Part shown: positions 6,287 to 13,342 of the stretch, in pieces | Layout: each line of letters opens with the position of its first letter | How positions within the stretch are numbered: the first letter of the stretch is position 1 | Source of the DNA: Aquirufa sp. | Lineage (GTDB): Bacteria > Bacteroidota > Bacteroidia > Cytophagales > Spirosomataceae | Assembly (NCBI GenBank): GCA_030833145.1 | Contig: JAURHT010000025.1 | Location: forward strand, 1-20,383 | Length of the DNA: 20,383 nt | Direction: 5' to 3' | Position numbers and translations under genes: made by a program | The notes under the pieces: generated by a model | Databases searched by the model: none | What the model saw: the letters and a program-made list of their open reading frames with translations, nothing else | What the model was told of the DNA's origin: nothing

Positions 6287-9200
6287 TTAGTTTTCAGTGT
6301 TAGCCCAACGGTTCGAAATACGGTCCCAAATGCTGTTTCCGTGGTGGTGATCCTCCTCGCATTCGTTTTCCGCCTTGTACGATGGGGTCGCTGGACGAGT
6401 CGATGCACCGCCTTTTTTCGCGCCTATCATCTTTTGCACTAAGCGTTGTTTTTCTGCTTTCAATTCCGCTTGGCGAATTAAATCTGCCGCGCGATCGAAA
6501 ACCACAGCGCCATCTACAATCGTGTGCTCCGATTTCGCATAAATCGATAGTGGATTGTCTGACCAAACCACGATATCCGCATCTTTGCCTTCCTTGATGG
6601 AACCGACGCGGTCAGCGACGTGTAACATTTTGGCAGGATTCAAGGTCACCATTTTCAAGGCTTCTTCCTCCGACATACCCGCGTATTTGACTGATTTCGC
6701 TGCTTCTTGATTCAAACGACGCGCCATTTCCGCATCATCCGAATTAATCGCCACGTTCACGCCCGTCTTTTGCATCAAGTACGCATTTTGTGGAATCGCA
6801 TCTGTTACCTCCATTTTATAGGTCCACCAATCGGAGAATGTCGAGGCATTCGCACCGTGTTTGGCCATAATATCAGCTACTTTATAACCTTCCAAAATGT
6901 GGGTAAACGTGTTCACCGTGAATCCAAAATGATCCGCCACCTTCATCATCGCGTTGATCTCACTCTGTACATACGAGTGGCACGTGATGAAACGTTTGTG
7001 GTTCAAAATCTCCACCAATGTCTCTAATTCCAAGTCAATGCGCTTGCCAGGACCTTGTTTTTCATAGTCTCTCGCACGCGTGAACGCATCCATCAACACC
7101 TGCTCCACACCCATACGCGTGTCTGGGAAACGAGGATTCGACGTGTTCCAAGAGCGTTTAACGTTCTCGCCCAAGGCGAACTTGATGAACGGATCCCAGT
7201 TCGCAAACTTCATCCCTTCTGCGTTAGCACCCCAGCGCAACTTCAATAATTGCGTTTGGCCACCGATCGTGTTACAGGATCCGTGCAAGATGTGGCTAGA
7301 CGTTACGCCACCGCTTAATTGACGGTAGATATCAATGTCATCTGGGTCGATCACATCTTGAATACGCACCTCTGCTGTTACGGATTGTGAACATTCGTTA
7401 ATGCCGCCCGTTCCAGCGATGTGGGAGTGTTCGTCGATGATTCCCGCCGTCACGTGTTTGCCCGTTCCGTCGATCACGCGCGCCGTTGGATCTTTCAATC
7501 CTTTGCCGATCGCCGCGATTTTACCGTTCTTTAATAAGACATCGCTGTCCTTTAAAACGCCAGCTTTTTCATTCGTCCAAACCGTCGCGTTCTTGATCAA
7601 GATCGTTTCGGCCGTTGCTGGCTTAGGTGTTCCGTATCCCGCAAATGGGTAAATCACGGATCCTAATTCCAATTTATCTTCTTTCTTACCTGCTTTTTTC
7701 GCTACCGTATCTGCCGCCGCGGAAGCCGTTGCTTTCCACGAAATCCAGTCGCCGTTCGCTAATTGGCCTGTTCCCGTGAAGCTCGCGTCGCCGAACGTTC
7801 CGCTCAAGCGTGTGCGCTTGCCTTTGTCTGCTTTCGATGAGAAGCTTAAGTTGATAAGGGATTCTTTTTGGGTGAAGTCAACTGAGGTTGTGTCTTTGGC
7901 CAAAATCTGAACTTTATACCCTCCTGGCTCGCCTGAGATGCTTAAAGTCGCCTTGTTCGCGCCTAATTGTAAATCGTATTTTCCTGCCAACGAATTCCAT
8001 TGCTCCTTCGCTATCGGATACCCTTCCCCTTGCACCCAGTTCTCAATGATGGCTGTTTTATCTGCGAAAACGGGACCATTCGTGATCACGAAGTTCGCTA
8101 ATTTGCCTGCATCCAGACTTCCGACCATGTCAGAAACGCCTAAGATAGTTGCTGGAGTTGAAGTCAAGGCCTCTAAAGCTTTTTGCTCGCTTAAACCGTA
8201 TTGAATTGCCTTGCGGAGATTAGGCATAAAGCTACTCACATCTTTTAATCCATTCGCCGTGATCGCGAACGATAAACCCGCTTTTTCAAATGTTGCTGGG
8301 TTCGTAGGGGCTAATTCCCAGTGCTTCATGTCCGCCACGTTCACGAAACGTGCGTCCGTAGGATCCTCTAAATCCATCGCTTGCGGGAAGTCCAAAGGCA
8401 AAATGAATTTCGCATTCGTCGCTTTCATCTCGTCGATACGCTGGTATTCGTTACCGCTCGCTTTGATAATGTATTGAACGCCAAACTCATCGCCGATTTT
8501 GTCCGCACGTAAAGCAGACCATTTGTCACTAACCTCGAAGATTTGAGGAAGCGCTTGGATCTCATTAAAGGAGGCCAAAGATAAATTCGTTCCCTCTTTC
8601 GCCGGCTTCGATTTGTACCAAGCGGCGTCTAAGAAGTTTTGGCGTAAAAGTGCAATCGAACCCATCAATGAACCTGGATAATCCTGCGTAGACGATCCCT
8701 TATTAAAGGAATAATGCGCCGAAGCTTTCTCTTTCAAGACCACCAAGTTTTCTCTTTGCTTCGCTAAACTCACGAAAACGCCGGTTCCACGAGAGATTCC
8801 GTCCATTTGGTGGGTTAAAACCGTGCCAAAGCCCAGCTTGCGCAATTCCTTCGCCTTCGAATCATTCACCTCGAACAATTTCGCGTGCGAAACCTCCGAT
8901 TTAATAGCCTGATTCCAAGAATAAGGGCCTTTTGTGTTTGAAATCATTTGGGACGGAGAACGGTAATTTCCGCCACCTGCCGTCACGGCTGACATGCCGT
9001 AATCGCTGTAAATATCGATGAAAGACGGATAAATGTATTTTCCGCCGCAGTCGATCACCACCGCGTCTTTAGGGACGGCCACAGCTCCGACCGATTCGAT
9101 CTTACCGTTTTTAATCACCAAAGTCGCCTTGGTTAAAGTCGTTTTTGCATCTTTCACGATGGTCGCGTTCGTGAAGGCATAATAGCCATTCGACGGACTT

Positions 9201-9295
9201 GCGACGTCATTAATCGGGAAAGTGACTTGAGAAAAGAGAGACGTGCTCACGAAGAGGAACAGGGCTCCCAGCCAAAAAGGTTTAAATTTTTTCAT
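6287..9295 (-). CDS. Secreted double-domain amidohydrolase, one intact active site
   Basis: 1002 residues with a signal peptide (1-22, ending LFSQ). Two amidohydrolase modules lie in tandem. Module 1 (about 36-420) has the family frame but its HxH is Y96-S97-D98 (PSFIDIYSDYG). A beta-rich linker follows (about 430-525, KYDLQLGANKATLSIS onward), then an Ala/Lys-rich spacer (about 522-542). Module 2 (about 563-940) keeps the full set: H623 and H625 in GIIDEHSHIAG, H773 in ITCHSYVQ, H799 in NTFTHILEG, D853/D854 in VAINSDDAEMARR. The tail carries CEEDHHHG (979-986). Likely a periplasmic metal-dependent hydrolase of amide or peptide-like bonds; substrate unknown. First gene of the operon with the 434-residue homologue. 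No frameshift: both halves are in one frame. Confidence 0.9.
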   Translation of the reverse strand: MKKFKPFWLGALFLFVSTSLFSQVTFPINDVASPSNGYYAFTNATIVKDAKTTLTKATLVIKNGKIESVGAVAVPKDAVVIDCGGKYIYPSFIDIYSDYGMSAVTAGGGNYRSPSQMISNTKGPYSWNQAIKSEVSHAKLFEVNDSKAKELRKLGFGTVLTHQMDGISRGTGVFVSLAKQRENLVVLKEKASAHYSFNKGSSTQDYPGSLMGSIALLRQNFLDAAWYKSKPAKEGTNLSLASFNEIQALPQIFEVSDKWSALRADKIGDEFGVQYIIKASGNEYQRIDEMKATNAKFILPLDFPQAMDLEDPTDARFVNVADMKHWELAPTNPATFEKAGLSFAITANGLKDVSSFMPNLRKAIQYGLSEQKALEALTSTPATILGVSDMVGSLDAGKLANFVITNGPVFADKTAIIENWVQGEGYPIAKEQWNSLAGKYDLQLGANKATLSISGEPGGYKVQILAKDTTSVDFTQKESLINLSFSSKADKGKRTRLSGTFGDASFTGTGQLANGDWISWKATASAAADTVAKKAGKKEDKLELGSVIYPFAGYGTPKPATAETILIKNATVWTNEKAGVLKDSDVLLKNGKIAAIGKGLKDPTARVIDGTGKHVTAGIIDEHSHIAGTGGINECSQSVTAEVRIQDVIDPDDIDIYRQLSGGVTSSHILHGSCNTIGGQTQLLKLRWGANAEGMKFANWDPFIKFALGENVKRSWNTSNPRFPDTRMGVEQVLMDAFTRARDYEKQGPGKRIDLELETLVEILNHKRFITCHSYVQSEINAMMKVADHFGFTVNTFTHILEGYKVADIMAKHGANASTFSDWWTYKMEVTDAIPQNAYLMQKTGVNVAINSDDAEMARRLNQEAAKSVKYAGMSEEEALKMVTLNPAKMLHVADRVGSIKEGKDADIVVWSDNPLSIYAKSEHTIVDGAVVFDRAADLIRQAELKAEKQRLVQKMIGAKKGGASTRPATPSYKAENECEEDHHHGNSIWDRISNRWANTEN

Positions 9296-9316
9296 TCGTT
9301 GATTTTTGTTGGAGAT

Positions 9317-9324
9317 TAAAGATA
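9317..9324 (-). promoter_or_regulatory. Possible -7 element of the amidohydrolase operon
   Basis: The minus strand reads TATCTTTA, one base from the Bacteroidota -7 consensus TAnnTTTG, 21 bp upstream of the ATG at 9295. No clear -33 element. It lies in the divergent gap shared with the diiron protein gene. Confidence 0.35.
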
Positions 9325-9344
9325 GAAAATTTTTGTCTTTGGCC

Positions 9345-9352
9345 TATCTTTG
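9345..9352 (+). promoter_or_regulatory. -7 promoter element of the diiron protein gene
   Basis: TATCTTTG matches TAnnTTTG exactly, 25 bp before the ATG at 9378, which would give a short leader of about 20 nt. No good -33 TTTG at the usual distance. Its position argues that translation does not begin at the TTG at 9306. Confidence 0.5.
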
Positions 9353-9377
9353 TCTACACATTTTGCCTAAGTCAATC

Positions 9378-9977
9378 ATGAACACTGCTCAAACTATCGC
9401 CACCTTAGTGGCGAATCCTGAATCCCATGCCCGTTTTTTGAACACGCTTTCCTTCATGGAAAATTCTGGCGCTCGTAAAATTTCCAAGTTTGAGCACAAA
9501 AAAGAAGTAAGCCTGATCATCTTAAAGCACGCCGCTGAAGAACACCGTCACGCCTATTACCTCAAGAAGCAAATCAGCAAATTAGTCCCGACCGGTTTCG
9601 AGACCTACGACGATTCTTTTTTAATCAACCCGCGCTCTTCCCGTTTCTACCTAGACGTATTAGACCTGCGTGTCAGCCAATATGTGAAGAAAAAACTGGG
9701 CCTTACCGGCTACGATGTAAAATGGGCGGCCTATTTATTAGTCACCTACGCCATCGAATTACGCGCAGACGAATTGTATCCGATTTACCAGCAAATCCTC
9801 ACAGAGACAAAATCAAAAGTCCAAGTGAAATCCATTATCGTGGAAGAAGAGGGGCACCTAGAGGAGATGATCTCCCAATTAAAAGCCACTTGGCCAGACT
9901 GGGAACAGCACGCCGCCGTGGCCGTTCAGATTGAAACGGAATTGTATCAGGACTGGGTGAGTTCGCTGGTAGCGTAG
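9378..9977 (+). CDS. Ferritin-like diiron protein of unknown function
   Basis: 199 residues from the ATG at 9378. The frame continues upstream to a TTG at 9306, but that stretch overlaps the promoter and reads like non-coding sequence. Four helices carry a ferritin-like diiron pattern: E28 in FMENSGARKI (helix 1), E55-x-x-H58 in AAEEHRHAYYL (helix 2), E127/E132 in IELRADELYP (helix 3), E157-x-x-H160 in VEEEGHLEEM (helix 4). No signal peptide, so cytoplasmic. Rubrerythrin- and ferritin-like proteins handle oxygen, peroxide or iron or carry out oxidations. It lacks the rubredoxin CxxC domain of rubrerythrin, and I see no close resemblance to the tRNA hydroxylase MiaE. It is monocistronic, divergent from the amidohydrolases and convergent with the fucosidase gene (1 bp between ends). 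Specific role unknown. Confidence 0.8.
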   Translation: MNTAQTIATLVANPESHARFLNTLSFMENSGARKISKFEHKKEVSLIILKHAAEEHRHAYYLKKQISKLVPTGFETYDDSFLINPRSSRFYLDVLDLRVSQYVKKKLGLTGYDVKWAAYLLVTYAIELRADELYPIYQQILTETKSKVQVKSIIVEEEGHLEEMISQLKATWPDWEQHAAVAVQIETELYQDWVSSLVA

Positions 9978-9978
9978 T

Positions 9979-12366
9979 TCACAAAACGTGAACTTCTCCC
10001 GTTTTTATCAACAAACTTTTAATCTCGCCATTCACCTTGATTTTCGCTGTGCTTCCTTTCATTCCTTTCAGGTGCAGGGACGTCACTTTTCCGTCTTTCC
10101 AGCTCATCGAAACCTCGAATCCGCCACGTGTTTTCAAGCCAGAAACTGATCCCTCGGAAGCCCAAGCCGCCGGTAAAGCTGGAAGAGTTTCGATTAATTC
10201 CGGTGTGGATTGAATTAACATCTCGGCCACTGCCGCTGAGCCACCAAAGTTACCATCGATTTGGAAAGGAGGGTGGGCGTCGAACAAGTTCGGGTAGGTA
10301 CCACCGCCGCGGGCGTAGTTCACTTTTACGCCGTCTGGTTCTACGTATTTCAAGAGTTCGCGGTACATTTTATAGGCGTGATCTCCGTCGCGCAGACGTG
10401 CCCAGAGGTTAATTCTCCAGCCTTTGGACCAGCCCGTTGTCTCATCTCCTTTGATTTCTAAGGTCTTTTTCGCCGCCGCTGCAATCGTTGGCGTTTCTGC
10501 CACCGTCACGTGCGTTCCCGGGTATAAACCGTATAAATGTGATTGGTGGCGGTGTTTCGGATCCGTGTCCTCCCAGTCGAAATACCATTCTTGAAGATTG
10601 CCTTTCGCACCTACTTGATACGGCAGTATTCGTGTCAAAGCCTTTTCTAAAGACGCCTGGAAAGCCGGATCTTTTTGGAGGATTTTTTCAGCCGCAATTA
10701 AGTCCAAAAACAATTCGCGTATCATCGCCAAATCCGCCGTTGCCCCGTAAGCCGTCGCGCCTTGGTAGCCCGTAGGTGTGATGAATTTGTTCTCCGGGGA
10801 AGTCGAAGGAGACGTGATCAAACGCCCATTTTTGTCCTCAATTAACCAGTATAGGCAGAATTCTGCCGCTCCCCGCATCAAAGGATAGGCCTTCGCCTCT
10901 AAGAATTTCTTGTCCTGCGTGAACAAATAATGCTCCCACAAATGGGTCGAAGCCCAGGTCGCGCCCATAGGCCAGTTCGCCCAGCTCGGATCTCCGTTTC
11001 CGAAATCCCCCACGGGATTCGACATCGCCCAAATGTCCGAATTGTGGTGAACCACCCAACCCGGCGCATCGTAAAAGGTCTTCGCCGTAATGCGCCCCGT
11101 CTTTTCCAAGTTCTCTAAGAAGCCTAAAAACGGCGCGTGCATCTCGCTCAAATTCGTATTTTCCGCCAGCCAATAATTCTCTTCGGCATTAATGTTCATC
11201 GTATAATTACTCGACCAAGGCGGTTGAATGTGTGGATTCCAAAGTCCTTGCAAGTTCGCTGGAACACCCGGCGTCCGCGAGCTCGAGATCAATAAATAAC
11301 GCCCAAACTGGAAGTAAAGCGTTTCGAGGTAGTTGTCTTTCTCGCCTTTGGCATAACGTCTTAACCGCTCATCCGTAGGCAATTCTGGCGCATTATCCGC
11401 CGGTAAACTCAAGTTCACGCGCTTGAAATAGGGCTGGTAATCCGCTAAATGGCGCGCTAATAATTGCTCCGCACCCTTAAAGCTAGCCGCCTGCAAACGC
11501 TTCTCAGAAAGCTCATCCTCATTCAAACCCTCTTTCGATGGGCTCTTGTCAAAACCATTAAAACTCGTCGCCATCGTAACCAAAATCGTCGCATCCGTTC
11601 CGCCCACCATCTGCAACGTCGAATCCGTTCTCACGACTTTCCCATCTGCGGATTGAATCAAAATATCCGAAGCAAAACGCGTTCCTTTGTTCTCATCAAA
11701 CATAATGGGATTCCCTTTTTTGCGCACATAATTCGGATCCGCCCGCACCGGCGCCGTGCCCTTTGCGTGTAGGTGATTAATGGTCGATTTCGTCGAATAA
11801 CGCAACAAGGACTTGAATTGAACCGTAAAATTCAACCCTTTTTTCTCCTTACTCGTTAAGTGAATCACGAACACATTGTCCGGATGCGAGAAGAAATATT
11901 CCTTGCGAATCTCGTTCGTGCCCGCGTGGTAATGCACCGTCGAAACCGCCTTGTCTAAATTCAATTCGCGGCGGTATTCCGTCGGATTCTCGTGATTAAA
12001 ATCGACATATAAGGTTCCCAGCGGCGCATAGGACTCGGAGAATTTGCCTTGTATTTTACGGACCAAAGAATCCGCCGCCTTGTAATTTTCCAGACGCAAA
12101 GCCTCGCGGACCGCCGGCAAATTTTTATACGCCTCCTTGTTCATATAGGGATCCATCGGCTCCCCAGACCACAAAGTCAGATCATTCAAAAATATTTTGT
12201 CGCTCTTAGTCCCGCCAAAAACCGTCGCCCCCTGCTTCCCATTTCCGAGCACAAGTGCCTCTTCAAAATACGTCGCCGGCTTATCGTACCACAAACGCAT
12301 CGGTTTTTGTTGTTTTTGCTGTGCGAATGTGCTGAAGGCTAAAAGGGTTAAGAATAGGATGCGCAT
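9979..12366 (-). CDS. GH95 family alpha-L-fucosidase-like glycoside hydrolase
   Basis: 795 residues with a signal peptide (1-15, ending FAQQ). Domain order fits GH95: N-terminal beta-super-sandwich (about 22-290, RLWYDKPATYFEEALVLGNG), linker, (alpha/alpha)6 barrel (about 335-710) and a C-terminal beta domain (about 720-795). Residues matching the catalytic set of the Bifidobacterium 1,2-alpha-L-fucosidase family: N391 and N393 in TMNINAEENYW, acid E525 in STSPENKF, and D704 in FQIDGNFGGS. GH95 members release alpha-L-fucose, some L-galactose, by inversion from plant or host glycans. Probably periplasmic or surface-exposed. It starts 4 bp after the methyltransferase gene stop, so the two form an operon. 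No SusC/SusD pair or other CAZyme is next to it in the window. Confidence 0.92.
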   Translation of the reverse strand: MRILFLTLLAFSTFAQQKQQKPMRLWYDKPATYFEEALVLGNGKQGATVFGGTKSDKIFLNDLTLWSGEPMDPYMNKEAYKNLPAVREALRLENYKAADSLVRKIQGKFSESYAPLGTLYVDFNHENPTEYRRELNLDKAVSTVHYHAGTNEIRKEYFFSHPDNVFVIHLTSKEKKGLNFTVQFKSLLRYSTKSTINHLHAKGTAPVRADPNYVRKKGNPIMFDENKGTRFASDILIQSADGKVVRTDSTLQMVGGTDATILVTMATSFNGFDKSPSKEGLNEDELSEKRLQAASFKGAEQLLARHLADYQPYFKRVNLSLPADNAPELPTDERLRRYAKGEKDNYLETLYFQFGRYLLISSSRTPGVPANLQGLWNPHIQPPWSSNYTMNINAEENYWLAENTNLSEMHAPFLGFLENLEKTGRITAKTFYDAPGWVVHHNSDIWAMSNPVGDFGNGDPSWANWPMGATWASTHLWEHYLFTQDKKFLEAKAYPLMRGAAEFCLYWLIEDKNGRLITSPSTSPENKFITPTGYQGATAYGATADLAMIRELFLDLIAAEKILQKDPAFQASLEKALTRILPYQVGAKGNLQEWYFDWEDTDPKHRHQSHLYGLYPGTHVTVAETPTIAAAAKKTLEIKGDETTGWSKGWRINLWARLRDGDHAYKMYRELLKYVEPDGVKVNYARGGGTYPNLFDAHPPFQIDGNFGGSAAVAEMLIQSTPELIETLPALPAAWASEGSVSGLKTRGGFEVSMSWKDGKVTSLHLKGMKGSTAKIKVNGEIKSLLIKTGEVHVL

Positions 12367-12370
12367 AGGT

Positions 12371-13132
12371 TTATTTTTTTATCGCCAAACGGCCCGTGTA
12401 GTCAATTCTCTGTAATAAAATCGAAGTCTTTTGCTCTGCGAAATACTCGTTCACCGCTTTGCGGCAGCCCTCCCAGTGGCCATAATCGTCGATGATCAGA
12501 ACACCGCTTTCGCTTAAGGAAGGATATAAATGGATCAATTCGTGTTTGGTGGAGGTATACCAGTCTGTGTCTAAACGCAATAGGGCGATGGCGCCAGCGG
12601 GTATGGTGATAGGAATCGTATCTTCCACTTTTCCCTCCACGTAGTGGATGTTTTCTGATGGAAAAGCGCTGTTCGACATCGTTAATTTAACGTCGTCTAA
12701 GTTTGCCAAACACCAAACCGAAGTCTCCTTCTGGTCCTGGGTTTGCTCGAGCATTTGGTCGGCTTTTTGGCCCCTAAAATCCACATCCTCCGCCGTAGGT
12801 TCAGACATTCCCTCAAAGGTATCGTATAAATAAAGGTGTCGATCGCTCACCCCGCGGTGCGCTAACACCTGCGCCACCATCAGCGACGATCCCCCACGCC
12901 AAACGCCACATTCCACAAAATCCCCCGGAATGTTTTGATCAATCACGTAGTTAGTTGCCTGATACAAGGCAAACATCCGCTCTACCGAGGTCATCGTGTA
13001 GGGCTGGCATTTCTCATAAAAGCTCCAAAAGGTTTTGTCCTGAATGTCCGCGTAGGGCCCAGCGGCCTTGCGATCGAATTTTGTGACTTTGTAACCGAAT
13101 TGTTCAATGAGACTTAGGAGGAATTTGCGCAT
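12371..13132 (-). CDS. TylF/MycF-like class I methyltransferase
   Basis: 253 residues. After an N-terminal region (about 1-50), SVERMFALYQATNYVIDQNIPGDFVECGVWRGGSSLMV is the TylF family signature with the AdoMet motif I (VECGVWRGG). LRLDTDWYTSTKHEL and VLIIDDYGHWEGCRKAV give the acidic metal/catalytic residues typical of the Mg-dependent sugar O-methyltransferases TylF and MycF and of many proteins in glycan and natural-product gene clusters. The expected reaction is AdoMet-dependent O-methylation, most likely of a sugar; acceptor unknown. First gene of the operon with the GH95 gene. The leader contains two inverted repeats (13132-13150 and 13154-13179) on the way to the shared divergent region. 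Confidence 0.88.
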   Translation of the reverse strand: MRKFLLSLIEQFGYKVTKFDRKAAGPYADIQDKTFWSFYEKCQPYTMTSVERMFALYQATNYVIDQNIPGDFVECGVWRGGSSLMVAQVLAHRGVSDRHLYLYDTFEGMSEPTAEDVDFRGQKADQMLEQTQDQKETSVWCLANLDDVKLTMSNSAFPSENIHYVEGKVEDTIPITIPAGAIALLRLDTDWYTSTKHELIHLYPSLSESGVLIIDDYGHWEGCRKAVNEYFAEQKTSILLQRIDYTGRLAIKK

Positions 13133-13150
13133 AGGAGGTAATTTCTCCTA
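13132..13150 (-). repeat. Leader hairpin touching the methyltransferase start codon
   Basis: TAGGAG (13132-13137) and CTCCTA (13145-13150) with a 7-nt loop. In the minus-strand message this folds directly against the ATG at 13130-13132 and includes a purine-rich TAGGAG that could be a ribosome-binding sequence, so the hairpin could affect initiation. Confidence 0.45.
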
Positions 13151-13153
13151 AAA

Positions 13154-13179
13154 ATAGTAAAAAAAATGTATTTTACTAT
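13154..13179. repeat. 9-bp inverted repeat upstream of the methyltransferase gene
   Basis: ATAGTAAAA (13154-13162) and TTTTACTAT (13171-13179), perfect arms with an 8-bp spacer, 22-47 bp upstream of the methyltransferase ATG. The minus strand reads TACATTTT across the spacer, a near match to the -7 element. Could be an operator or a leader hairpin. Confidence 0.5.
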
Positions 13180-13186
13180 GGGCTGA

Positions 13187-13222
13187 TTTCGGGTGTTGAC
13201 ACTTTTTGTCAATAGCTGAAAA
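13187..13222. repeat. Dispersed palindromic repeat, copy 3 (inverted, diverged)
   Basis: Matches the reverse complement of copy 2 (3739-3775) at all but three positions over 36 bp, including the same CTTTT loop. Inner arms are TTGACA (13196-13201) and TGTCAA (13207-13212). Two of the three changes give G-U pairs in plus-strand RNA, leaving a 15-pair stem with one mismatch. It lies between the divergent methyltransferase and ATPase genes. Confidence 0.8.
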
Positions 13223-13251
13223 CTTGTTTCATCGCAGAGCGATTATTTTAC

Positions 13252-13334
13252 ATTGGTTTGGATTTTTAGCATAATGAGTCCATTATTGGTTTGGATTTTT
13301 ATCATTTAAGTAGTAATATTGGTTTGGATTTTTA
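13252..13334 (+). repeat. Three 17-bp direct repeats at exact 33-bp spacing
   Basis: ATTGGTTTGGATTTTTA occurs at 13252-13268, 13285-13301 and 13318-13334, identical each time, with unrelated 16-bp spacers. The last copy ends 8 bp before the ATPase ATG at 13343. The 33-bp period is about three helical turns, which would put copies on the same DNA face. Spacer 1 also contains ATGAG at a place similar to the real start, suggesting duplication of the gene's leader. Likely cis-regulatory (operator or leader RNA); no binding protein can be named. Confidence 0.85.
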
Positions 13335-13342
13335 ACAAAACA

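Noticed and set aside
6287..9295. Frameshift or fusion error joining two amidohydrolase genes
   Set aside because: Both modules are in one uninterrupted frame with a beta-rich linker, and two-module proteins of about 1000 residues are usual for this Bacteroidota family.
9306..9377. TTG start giving a 223-residue diiron protein
   Set aside because: The extension runs through a consensus -7 promoter element at 9345-9352 and has no family-like sequence.
10838..11173. 111-codon open frame in another frame of the fucosidase gene
   Set aside because: It lies in the same-strand alternative frame of a conserved GH95 catalytic domain; its sequence is charged low-complexity without a motif.
13252..13334. 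Short CRISPR array
   Set aside because: Only three 17-bp repeats with 16-bp spacers; both are too short for CRISPR and no cas genes are near.
13319..13342. TTG start adding eight residues to the ATPase
   Set aside because: The extension is translated from the third direct repeat, which occurs twice more upstream outside any gene; ATG at 13343 begins the conserved family start.
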